In this document: piece by piece, positions 32,662 to 39,936 of the stretch
Layout of the letters: every line of letters starts with the position of its first letter
Numbering within the stretch: position 1 is the first letter of the stretch
Source of the DNA: Polymorphospora lycopeni
Lineage (GTDB): Bacteria > Actinomycetota > Actinomycetes > Mycobacteriales > Micromonosporaceae
Assembly (NCBI RefSeq): GCF_042237075.1
Contig: NZ_JBCGDC010000018.1
Location: forward strand, 20,009-84,008
DNA length: 64,000 nt
Direction: 5' to 3'
The notes under the pieces: model-generated
What the model was told of the DNA's origin: nothing
Database searches by the model: none
Seen by the model: the letters and a program-made list of their open reading frames with translations, nothing else
Position numbers and translations under genes: made by a program

Positions 32662-32824
32662 GTCGCTTCACCTCCATCGACGTGATCCGGTCACGCGTTC
32701 CCGTCCGCCCCGGTCACAAACGACCGTCCGCCGCGATCGCGGACGCGGCGCCGGACGGATCCGGCGGATCGGGGCGAGGTGGCGGGAAGGCGGCACGGGG
32801 AACGGGGCGGCGCCGGGAGGCGGA

Positions 32825-32830
32825 TAACGT
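32825..32830 (+). promoter_or_regulatory. -10 element TAACGT upstream of a leaderless micro-ORF
   Basis: TAACGT matches TANNNT and ends 6 nt before the ATG at 32837, so the message would begin at or next to that ATG. A perfect fit to the leaderless geometry seen at three other genes in the window. Confidence 0.45.
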
Positions 32831-32836
32831 ATCGGC

Positions 32837-32866
32837 ATGACCGAGCGGAGCGGGGCGGGTGCGTGA
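32837..32866 (+). CDS. Nine-codon leader micro-ORF coupled to the ABC exporter
   Basis: Encodes MTERSGAGA; its TGA (32864-32866) overlaps the exporter GTG (32863-32865) as GTGA. It begins with the same TERS codons as the 25-residue micro-ORFs in the importer operon. Base-level similarity includes GACCGAGCGGAGCG. With the leaderless promoter it could initiate translation that is then handed to the exporter start. Too short to be called by size; translation is a hypothesis. Confidence 0.35.
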   Translation: MTERSGAGA

Positions 32867-34677
32867 CCGAGCGGGGCGGGGCCACGAAAGGGCTCAGGGT
32901 GCGTCGGACGGCCGGCGGGCGCGGTGCCGGCGGCGGCCGGCGGGTCGGGCTGTCGGCCCTGTTGCCGTACCTGCGTGACCACCGCGGCACCCTCGCGGTC
33001 GTCGCCGTGCTCTCCCTGGTCGGCGCCGGGGCGTCGCTGGCCCAGCCGCTGCTGACCCGGGCCGTGCTCGACGGCATCGGTGCCGCCCGGCCGGTCGCCG
33101 GCGTCGTCGCCCTGCTCGTCGTCCTGCTGGTGGTCGGCGCCGCCCTGTCCGGGCTGCGCGACTACCTGCTGCAACGCACCGCCGAAGGGGTCGTCCTGCA
33201 CACCCGGCGGCGGCTCGCCGGCCACCTGCTCCGGCTGCCGATCACCGAGTACGACCGGCGCCGCACCGGCGACCTGCTCTCCCGGGTCGGCGCCGACACC
33301 ACCCTGCTGCGCGCGGTCGTGACCTCGGGCATGTTCGAGCTGGTCACCGGCTCGATCATGGTGGTCGGCGCGACCGTCGCGATGCTGCTGCTCGACCCGC
33401 TGCTCTTCGGGGTCACCGCGGTCGGGGTGTCCGCCGGGCTGACCATCGGCCTCGTCTTCGCCCGCCGGATCCGTGGCCTGTCCCGCGAGGCACAGGCCCG
33501 GATCGGCGAGATGACCTCCACGATCGAGCGCGCGATCACCGCCGCCCGCACCATCCGGGCCTCCCGCGCCGAGGACCGGGAGACGGCCGGGGTCACCGGC
33601 AGCGCCACCGAGGCGTACGACGCGGGCCTGCGGGTGGCCCGGTTGCAGGCCCTGATCGGCCCGGCCAGCACCACCGCCATCCAGGGCTCGTTCCTGCTCG
33701 TGCTCGGCGTCGGCGGCGCCCGGGTCGCCAACGGCGCGATCAGCGTCGGCGACCTGGTCGCGTTCATCATGTTCCTGTTCTTCCTGGTCCTGCCGCTCGG
33801 GCAGGCCCTGCGCGCCTACACGCAGTTGCAGAGCGGCCTCGGCGCGCTGGAGCGCATCGAGGAGATGTTCGAGCTGCCGGTCGAGGGCGCGACCGACCGG
33901 CCCGGCGCCGTCCCGACCGGCACCGCTGCCGCCGCCGCGTCGGCCGGGGCGGCCCTCGAGTTCGACCGGGTCGGATTCGGGTACGCCGGCGGGCCGCCGA
34001 TCCTGCACGACGTCAGCTTCGCCGTGGCCCCCGGCACCCGTACCGCGCTCGTCGGCCCCTCCGGCGCCGGCAAGTCGACGCTGCTCAGCCTCGTCGAGCG
34101 GTTCTACGAGGTGGACAGCGGGACGGTACGGCTGGCCGGCCGCGACATCCGGGACCTGCCCCGCGCCGCGCTGCGCGCCCAACTCGGCTACGTCGAGCAG
34201 GAGGCGCCGGTGCTCGCCGGCACGCTGCGCGAGAACCTGCGGCTGACCGCGCCCGAGGCGACCGACGCCCAGATGTACGCCGTACTCGACGAGGTCAACC
34301 TGCGCGGTATCGCCGACCGCGCCCCGGAAGGGCTCGACGTCCAGGTCGGCGAGGGCGGCGTGCTGCTGTCCGGCGGCGAGCGGCAACGGCTGGCCATCGC
34401 CCGTACCCTGCTCGCCGGCCCGCCGATCCTGCTGCTCGACGAGCCGACCAGCAACCTCGACGCGCGCAACGAGGCGGCGCTGCGCCGGGCGATCGACGCG
34501 GTGGCCGTACGCCGGACGCTCCTGATCGTCGCCCACCGGCTGTCGACCGTGGTCGACGCCGACCAGATCGTGGTGCTCGACCACGGCCGGGTCGTCGCCA
34601 CCGGCACCCACCGCGAACTGACCGAATCCAGCGACCTCTACCGCGAACTGGCCACCCACCAACTCCTCGTTCCCTGA
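32863..34677 (+). CDS. ABC exporter, fused permease and ATPase
   Basis: 604 residues from the GTG at 32863. Six membrane helices (about 30-300) followed by a nucleotide-binding domain: Walker A GPSGAGKST, Q-loop GYVEQEAPVLAGTLREN, signature LLSGGERQRLAIAR, Walker B ILLLDEPTSNLD and H-loop IVAHRLSTV. It is a type IV half-transporter of the MsbA/lipid or multidrug kind and probably homodimeric, as no partner half-transporter is adjacent. Substrate unknown. secA2 follows 65 bp downstream but has its own promoter. Confidence 0.93.
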   Translation: MTERGGATKGLRVRRTAGGRGAGGGRRVGLSALLPYLRDHRGTLAVVAVLSLVGAGASLAQPLLTRAVLDGIGAARPVAGVVALLVVLLVVGAALSGLRDYLLQRTAEGVVLHTRRRLAGHLLRLPITEYDRRRTGDLLSRVGADTTLLRAVVTSGMFELVTGSIMVVGATVAMLLLDPLLFGVTAVGVSAGLTIGLVFARRIRGLSREAQARIGEMTSTIERAITAARTIRASRAEDRETAGVTGSATEAYDAGLRVARLQALIGPASTTAIQGSFLLVLGVGGARVANGAISVGDLVAFIMFLFFLVLPLGQALRAYTQLQSGLGALERIEEMFELPVEGATDRPGAVPTGTAAAAASAGAALEFDRVGFGYAGGPPILHDVSFAVAPGTRTALVGPSGAGKSTLLSLVERFYEVDSGTVRLAGRDIRDLPRAALRAQLGYVEQEAPVLAGTLRENLRLTAPEATDAQMYAVLDEVNLRGIADRAPEGLDVQVGEGGVLLSGGERQRLAIARTLLAGPPILLLDEPTSNLDARNEAALRRAIDAVAVRRTLLIVAHRLSTVVDADQIVVLDHGRVVATGTHRELTESSDLYRELATHQLLVP

Positions 34678-34727
34678 TCCACGCCGATCCGGCGGAGGTG
34701 GGGACTGGAAGCCGGCGAGGTTTCGCG

Positions 34728-34733
34728 TACCGT
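34728..34733 (+). promoter_or_regulatory. -10 element TACCGT for predicted leaderless secA2 transcript
   Basis: TACCGT matches TANNNT and ends 8 nt before the ATG at 34742. No Shine-Dalgarno sequence lies in between. Confidence 0.4.
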
Positions 34734-34741
34734 TTCCGCTC

Positions 34742-37036
34742 ATGGGTGTGTCGCAACGGTTGAAGAACAGGGTCCGGCGTTTCCTCCAGCGCCCGGGGAC
34801 CACGGTCGATCTGGCCCCGCTGGAGAAGCTCCTGCCGGCGATCGAGAAGCGCGAGGACGAGCTGGCCGCGCTCGACGACGCCGAGCTGACCGAGGCGGCC
34901 GGCAAGGCCGAGAGCTTCACCGACATCTGCGCGGTCGGGCGTGAGGCCGCCAAACGCGGCCTCGACCAGCGGCCGTACGACGTCCAGCTCCTCGGCGCGA
35001 TGTCGCTGCTCGCCGGCAAGGTCGCCGAGATGGCCACCGGTGAGGGCAAGACGCTGACCGCCACCATCGCCGCGTACGGCCACGTCCGGCGCGGCAACGG
35101 CCCGGTGCACGTGCTGACCGTCAACGACTACCTGGCCCGCCGCGACGCGCAGTGGATGGAGCCGGTCTACACCCTGCTCGGCCTGTCCGTCGGCTGGGTC
35201 ACCGAGGCGTCCACGCCGGAGGAGCGCAAGGAGGCGTACGCCAGGGACGTCACCTACGTGTCGGTCAGCGAGGCCGGCTTCGACTTCCTGCGCGACCAGC
35301 TCGTCACCGACATCGAGGACAAGGTCCGGCCGCCGCTGGCGACCGCCATCGTCGACGAGGCCGACTCGATCCTGATCGACGAGGCCCGGGTGCCGATGGT
35401 GCTCGCCGGCTCGGTCCCCGGCGAGCAGGACCCGGTGCACTCGGCCGCCGAACTGGTCAAGGGCCTGCGCCCCGGCAAGCACTTCGAGGTGGCCGAGGAC
35501 GGCCGCAGCGTGGCCTTCACCAGTGACGGCCTGGCGACCGTCGAGGCCAAGCTCGGCGACATCAACCTCTACGCCGACGAGAACGTCGCCCAGTTGTCGG
35601 CGGTCAACGTCGCCCTGCACGCCCACGCGCTGCTGCACCGCGACGTCGACTACATCGTCCGCAACGGCGGCGTCGAACTCGTCGACGAGATGCGCGGCCG
35701 GGTCGCCCAGCGGCGCCGCTGGCCGGACGGCCTCCAGGCCGCCGTCGAGGCCAAGGAGGGCTTGAACGCCACCGCCGAGGGCGAGGTGCTCGGCACCATC
35801 ACCGTCCAGGGCTACATCGCGCTCTACCCGACGGTCTGCGGCATGACCGCGACCGCCGTCCTCGTCGGCGACCAGCTCCGCGAGTTCTTCAAGCTCGAGG
35901 TCGCGGTCATCCCGCCGAACACCCCGTGCATCCGCGTCGACGAGCCGGACCGCATCTACGCCACCCGGGCGGAGAAGGACGAGGCGCTGATCGACGAGAT
36001 CGCCCGCTGCCACCAGGAGGGCCGGCCGGTGCTGGTCGGCACCCTCGACGTCAAGGAGTCCGAGGCGCTGGCGAAGGGCCTGGAAGCCGCCGGTGTGCAG
36101 TGCGTCGTCCTCAACGCCAAGAACGACGACGAGGAGGCGGCGATCATCGCCGAGGCCGGCGCGTACGGCGCGGTCACCGTCTCCACCCAGATGGCCGGCC
36201 GCGGTGTCGACATCCGGCTCGGTGGCAGCGACCAGTCCGATCGGGAGCGGGTTGCCGAACTCGGCGGTCTCTACGTGATGGGCAGCGGGCGGCACGACAG
36301 CCGCCGCGTCGACGACCAGTTGCGTGGCCGGGCCGGCCGGCAGGGCGACCCGGGCGCCTCGGTCTTCTTCGTCAGCCTCGAGGACGACCTCGTCGTACGG
36401 CACGCCCCGGACGCCGTACCGGCCTCGCCGCGGATGAACGCCGACGGCCTGGTCACCGACGACCAGGTCGACTTCGCCGTCGAGCACGCTCAGCGCATCG
36501 CCGAGGGCGTCAACCACGAGATCCACCGCAACACCTGGCGCTACAGCGTCGTGATCGAGCAGCAGCGCAAGGCCCTCGCGGAGCGGCGCGAGCGGCTGCT
36601 CACCAGCGAGGTCGCCGCGCTGATGCTGCTCGACCGCTGCCCGGAGAAGGCCGGTGACCTCGACGAGGACATTCTGTCCCGGGCGGCCCGGTCGATCGCG
36701 CTCTACCACCTCGACCGGCTGTGGGCCGAGCACCTCGCCGAGTTGTCCGAGGTGCGTGAGGGCGTACACCTGCGGGCGCTCGGCCGTCTCGACCCGCTCG
36801 ACGAGTTCCACCGGGCCGCGGTGCCCGCGTTCAACGCGCTGATGCCGGCGATCGAGGAACGCACCGTGGAGACGTTCGAGGAGACCGAGTTCGGCGACGA
36901 CTGGGAGCCCGACGAGTCCGAGCTGACCCGCCCGAGCGCCACCTGGACCTACCTGGTCCACGACAACCCGTTCGGGTCCGAACTCGACCGGCTCATCGCC
37001 GCGGTCGGCCGCCGGCTCACCTCCGGCGGTCGCTGA
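34742..37036 (+). CDS. secA2: Accessory preprotein translocase ATPase SecA2
   Basis: 764 residues, much shorter than housekeeping SecA (about 900+), and lacking the C-terminal linker and zinc-binding tail, as actinobacterial SecA2 does. Motor motifs are intact: Walker A MATGEGKT, VNDYLARRDAQWM, DEAD-like VDEADSILIDEAR, QMAGRGVDI and QLRGRAGRQGDPG. The family exports a small subset of proteins across the membrane together with SecYEG. The partner substrates are not encoded nearby in any obvious way. Confidence 0.93.
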   Translation: MGVSQRLKNRVRRFLQRPGTTVDLAPLEKLLPAIEKREDELAALDDAELTEAAGKAESFTDICAVGREAAKRGLDQRPYDVQLLGAMSLLAGKVAEMATGEGKTLTATIAAYGHVRRGNGPVHVLTVNDYLARRDAQWMEPVYTLLGLSVGWVTEASTPEERKEAYARDVTYVSVSEAGFDFLRDQLVTDIEDKVRPPLATAIVDEADSILIDEARVPMVLAGSVPGEQDPVHSAAELVKGLRPGKHFEVAEDGRSVAFTSDGLATVEAKLGDINLYADENVAQLSAVNVALHAHALLHRDVDYIVRNGGVELVDEMRGRVAQRRRWPDGLQAAVEAKEGLNATAEGEVLGTITVQGYIALYPTVCGMTATAVLVGDQLREFFKLEVAVIPPNTPCIRVDEPDRIYATRAEKDEALIDEIARCHQEGRPVLVGTLDVKESEALAKGLEAAGVQCVVLNAKNDDEEAAIIAEAGAYGAVTVSTQMAGRGVDIRLGGSDQSDRERVAELGGLYVMGSGRHDSRRVDDQLRGRAGRQGDPGASVFFVSLEDDLVVRHAPDAVPASPRMNADGLVTDDQVDFAVEHAQRIAEGVNHEIHRNTWRYSVVIEQQRKALAERRERLLTSEVAALMLLDRCPEKAGDLDEDILSRAARSIALYHLDRLWAEHLAELSEVREGVHLRALGRLDPLDEFHRAAVPAFNALMPAIEERTVETFEETEFGDDWEPDESELTRPSATWTYLVHDNPFGSELDRLIAAVGRRLTSGGR

Positions 37037-37220
37037 CCGTACGACGTACGCCGGGCCGCTTCCGTCATCTCGGGAGGGGCCCGGCGCCGGCCGTCCTCCG
37101 GTCGGGTGATGCCCGAATACACGCTCCAGGCATGTCTGTCCCGTGCGGGGTGGTTTCTGCCACCCTGGCAGGGGTACCGATGGCAACGGCACTGTTGACG
37201 GACCTGGGGGAGTGGTCACG

Positions 37221-37727
37221 GTGAATAGTCGTCTGAAGGTGTCGGGCCATCCGATCCAGCCGATGCTGGTGACGTTCCCGCTCGGCCTGTTCGTGTGCGC
37301 GACCCTGTTCGACATCGCCGACGTCGGCGGCGGGCCGGCGTTCCTGGGCGAGGTCAGCTACTGGATCACCGTGGCCGGGCTGGTCGCCGCGGCGCTCACC
37401 GCCGTCGCCGGCATGATCGACCTGTGGGACGTGCCGGCCGGCCCGACCCGCCGTACGGTCGTCACGTTCAACCTCGTCAACGCCGGCATGGCCGCGCTGT
37501 TCGTGCTGGTGTGCCTGATGCGGGCCGGCACCGCCGACCGGGGCGCCAACGGCGGGCTCGTCGCCGTCGAACTGCTCGCCCTCGCCGTCGGCGCGTTCGG
37601 CGTACGGCTGGGCGCCATCCTGGTGCGCCGGTTCGACGAGGCGGCCGACGACGCCACCACCTTCGACGCGCTGCGGCCGACCGCCGAGATCGGCCGGGGC
37701 ACGATCTACCGCGCCACCGCCCGCTGA
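37221..37727 (+). CDS. DUF2231 membrane protein
   Basis: 168 residues from a GTG with GGGGGAG upstream. It begins SRLKVSGHPIQPMLVTFPLGLFV, the family signature (HPIQPMLVxFP), with four hydrophobic segments. DUF2231 proteins are four-helix membrane proteins of unknown function that sometimes accompany redox enzymes. The polar tail after FDALRPTAE is not conserved. An upstream TTGACG at about 37196 may be a -35 element. Confidence 0.85.
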   Translation: MNSRLKVSGHPIQPMLVTFPLGLFVCATLFDIADVGGGPAFLGEVSYWITVAGLVAAALTAVAGMIDLWDVPAGPTRRTVVTFNLVNAGMAALFVLVCLMRAGTADRGANGGLVAVELLALAVGAFGVRLGAILVRRFDEAADDATTFDALRPTAEIGRGTIYRATAR

Positions 37728-37800
37728 CCGGCCCGGGCCGGGATCGCGGCCGCGCCGCCCGGTCGCCCGGGTTCGGCCGGCGGCGTGGTCCGGCCCGGTG

Positions 37801-38478
37801 TCAGGCGGCGTCTGCGGGACGGGGCCAGCCGGCCAGCTTGGCCCGCAGCTCGGCGATCGCGGGCGGGGTGAGCCCGTAGCGGCCGAAGAGCCGGTCGTCC
37901 ATCGCGTCCAGGTGGGCGCCGACCCGGACGACGTCCTCGGGATCCAGCGCCGGATCGGCGCGGTGCCCCAACGCCAGCAGTTCGCCCAGGTCGTAGCGTT
38001 GCAGCGCCGCGGCCGCGTCGATGTAGTCGCGCACCTCGCGCCGGTTGACCAGCGCCGCGATCTTGCCGGCCACCAGGTCGTCGATGTGCATGACCGGCCC
38101 GAGGTCCATCACCACCGGCGCCCGGTGCCGGTCGAGGCGGCCCAGCGTCAGCCGCAGCTCCCGGCCCTCCCGCCCGACGACCAGGTCGGCGAGGTCGTGG
38201 TCGAAGCCGTGGAACAGATCGCCCAGCTCGCTGTCCGGCTCCTCGGCCCGTACGTCGAAACCGGCCGCCTCGAGCGCCGCCCGCACCTCGTCACGCGCCG
38301 CGCCGACCGGCGCGTCGATGTCGCTGAACAGGTCGATGTCCTCGGTCGGACGGTGCACGACGCCGTGCAGCACCAGCGCGAGACCGCCACCGAGGGCGAA
38401 GCCGTGCCGGCGGGCGACCCCCAGGGCGATACGGGCGACGTCGGCGAAGATCGGGTCCAGGGATGGTGCGGTGGTCAC
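37801..38478 (-). CDS. Nucleotidyltransferase of the AbiEii/AbiGii toxin type
   Basis: 225 residues from a GTG at 38478 that overlaps the upstream stop as GTGA. The catalytic region reads FALGGGLALVLHG...HRPTEDIDLFSD, i.e. the G-[GS] loop and D-x-D metal-binding pair of the Pol-beta nucleotidyltransferase superfamily. A C-terminal helical domain includes MHIDDLVAGKIAALVNRREVRDYIDAAA, usual for AbiEii. Members act as toxins (AbiE, MenT), blocking tRNA or translation. Coupling to the small upstream gene suggests a two-gene toxin-antitoxin or modification unit. Confidence 0.85.
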   Translation of the reverse strand: MTTAPSLDPIFADVARIALGVARRHGFALGGGLALVLHGVVHRPTEDIDLFSDIDAPVGAARDEVRAALEAAGFDVRAEEPDSELGDLFHGFDHDLADLVVGREGRELRLTLGRLDRHRAPVVMDLGPVMHIDDLVAGKIAALVNRREVRDYIDAAAALQRYDLGELLALGHRADPALDPEDVVRVGAHLDAMDDRLFGRYGLTPPAIAELRAKLAGWPRPADAA

Positions 38479-38822
38479 GTCGCGCGGCGCAACTGGGCGT
38501 GCCGGCCCTCCCAGGCCCGGCGGACTCCGCGGGGCAGGTTGAGGGTCGGCCACAGCCGCACGAGGGTGTTGCCGTCGAGCCAGCGGCGCAGTTCGTCACC
38601 GCGGATCGCCTCGCGCAGCACGTTCTCGTACATCCAGCGCAGCTCGACGGGATCGTCGAGGTCGAAGGTGCGGTCCGGCGCCCAGAACAGCCGGACGGGC
38701 AGCTCCACGGTGCCGCGGACCGGACCGCGCAACTCGGCGAGGTCGCCGATGACGCGCGCGGCGCGACCGGGCCGGGCCGGATGGAGCACGGCCCCCGGCG
38801 GCTGACCCGTCACGGCACCCAT
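38475..38822 (-). CDS. Small conserved protein coupled to the AbiEii-type nucleotidyltransferase
   Basis: 115 residues, no membrane segment. The sequence contains VRLFWAPDRTFDLDDPVELRWMYENVLREA and ends LPRGVRRAWEGRHAQLRR, which looks conserved, acidic in the middle and basic at the end. Its stop overlaps the toxin-like start. It does not show the AbiEi wHTH pattern. A partner or antitoxin role is inferred from position only; it could instead contribute DNA or RNA binding. Confidence 0.65.
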   Translation of the reverse strand: MGAVTGQPPGAVLHPARPGRAARVIGDLAELRGPVRGTVELPVRLFWAPDRTFDLDDPVELRWMYENVLREAIRGDELRRWLDGNTLVRLWPTLNLPRGVRRAWEGRHAQLRRAT

Positions 38823-38871
38823 GCGTCACAGCGTAGGTCCTGCTCGACCGCCCGCACCACCTCGTCGCGCC

Positions 38872-38929
38872 GATCAAGGTGAACTTGCGCGACAAACCAC
38901 CTCAAATCCGGCCCATCGTCTCCATGATC
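38872..38929. repeat. 58-bp GATC-bounded element (57-bp class, one base longer)
   Basis: GATCAAGG to CCATGATC. The left half GTGAACTTGCGCGACAAA resembles TTGTGCGACGAAA of the copy at 2986. It lies upstream of the AbiEii pair. Confidence 0.7.
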
Positions 38930-38984
38930 GCGCATCGGGGAGACGGGGTCGCCTCAAGATCCGCTTGATCCGGGGGCTCGTGAA

Positions 38985-39058
38985 GATCCGCGTGATCAGG
39001 GGCCCTGTACCCCGACGCGCCGACGACACGCCCGACCTGGTCCCTGATCACGCGGATC
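38985..39058. repeat. 74-bp GATC-bounded palindromic element, long-arm class
   Basis: Perfect 17-bp inverted arms identical to those at 3802-3874. The interior carries the reverse complement of that element's core (15 of 16 bases), so it is inserted in opposite orientation. A partial arm copy (GATCCGCTTGATCCGGGGGC) precedes it at 38957. Confidence 0.85.
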
Positions 39059-39095
39059 ATGGAGGCGGGCGGGCGGGCGGGGTGGGGAGTGGGGG

Positions 39096-39791
39096 TCAGG
39101 TTGGTAGGAGGGCGCGCATTCGGGTGATCTCGGCGGCCTGCTCGGCGGCTACGTCGTTGGCGAGCTTCTCCACCTCGACGTCGATGCCGGCCCGCAGGAC
39201 GTCGGTGGCCATCCGGATCGCGCCCTCGTGGTGGCTGATCATCATCGCCACGAACTTCCGGTCGAAGTCCGCGCCCCGGGCGGCGGCGAGGTCCCGCATC
39301 GCCCCGGGGGTCTGCATGCCGGCCATGCCCTCGCTCTGGTGACCGTGCCCCGCCGCGTCGGCGTCGATGCCGCGCGCCTCCAGCCAGGCCCGCATCACCA
39401 GGATCTCCGGGGCCTGGCTGGACCGGATGCGGTCGGCGATGGCGACCAGGCCCGGGTTCTCGGCCCGGTCGGCGGCGAGCGTCGCCATCTGGAGTGCCTG
39501 GGTGTGGTGCGGGATCATCATCCGCAGGAACCAGGTGTCCATGGTGTTGTAGGTCTGGCCCGGGTTGGTCGGGATCTGGTCGGGGGCGACGACCGAGGCC
39601 GACTCGCCCGGGCGGCCGGGCACCACGACCGGGGCCGCCGGTTCGACCGGCGTCGGCGACGCGGCCGCGGTGGGCCGGGCGGCGCCGGTGTCGTCGCCGT
39701 CACCGCGCAGGAAACCGGCCATGACGATGCCGACGACCAGTACGGCCGCGCCCGCGATGGCGGCGATGGTGCGCCGGTGCGTCGACGTCAC
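39096..39791 (-). CDS. DUF305 exported protein, His/Met-rich
   Basis: 231 residues from a GTG with GGAGGT 5 nt upstream, preferred over an upstream ATG. One N-terminal membrane segment (AIAGAAVLVVGIVMAGFL) anchors or exports it. Two DUF305 halves follow, each with the signature: MDTWFLRMMIPHHTQALQMA and DRKFVAMMISHHEGAIRMA. The paired Met-x-x-His-His motifs suggest a ferritin-like helical bundle that could bind copper or another metal (inference). It is transcribed divergently from the LVIVD gene under one shared Crp-type site. Confidence 0.9.
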   Translation of the reverse strand: MTSTHRRTIAAIAGAAVLVVGIVMAGFLRGDGDDTGAARPTAAASPTPVEPAAPVVVPGRPGESASVVAPDQIPTNPGQTYNTMDTWFLRMMIPHHTQALQMATLAADRAENPGLVAIADRIRSSQAPEILVMRAWLEARGIDADAAGHGHQSEGMAGMQTPGAMRDLAAARGADFDRKFVAMMISHHEGAIRMATDVLRAGIDVEVEKLANDVAAEQAAEITRMRALLPT

Positions 39792-39823
39792 GGGCACCTC
39801 CGGTGCGGGTGGGGATTGTCGGG

Positions 39824-39829
39824 AGTGTA
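39824..39829 (-). promoter_or_regulatory. -10 element TACACT for the DUF305 gene
   Basis: On the minus strand TACACT fits TANNNT; with a start point about 6-7 nt downstream the Crp-type site is centred near -41.5 to -42.5. Confidence 0.5.
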
Positions 39830-39851
39830 TTGGTTCCCGAAAGGTCATCAA

Positions 39852-39867
39852 TGTGACCCACATCACA
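39852..39867. promoter_or_regulatory. Crp-type operator TGTGA-N6-TCACA between divergent promoters
   Basis: Exact match to TGTGA(N6)TCACA, extended to the 18-bp palindrome ATGTGA-N6-TCACAT. It is centred at 39859.5. The plus-strand -10 TAAGGT ends at 39894 and the minus-strand -10 TACACT at 39824, so the site is at activator class II distance from both predicted start points. Confidence 0.7.
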
Positions 39868-39888
39868 TCGATGGCTGCTGGTCGTCGG

Positions 39889-39894
39889 TAAGGT
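39889..39894 (+). promoter_or_regulatory. -10 element TAAGGT for the LVIVD gene
   Basis: Fits TANNNT, with no recognisable -35. A start at about 39901 puts the Crp-type site at -41.5. Confidence 0.5.
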
Positions 39895-39936
39895 GTCCAG
39901 CATCATCAATCCCTTATCCCTGTGAGGGGTGCCGCT

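Noticed and set aside
34295..37315. 1006-codon open frame on the minus strand
   Set aside because: Antisense shadow of secA2 and the ABC exporter; composition is low-complexity and no family motif is present.
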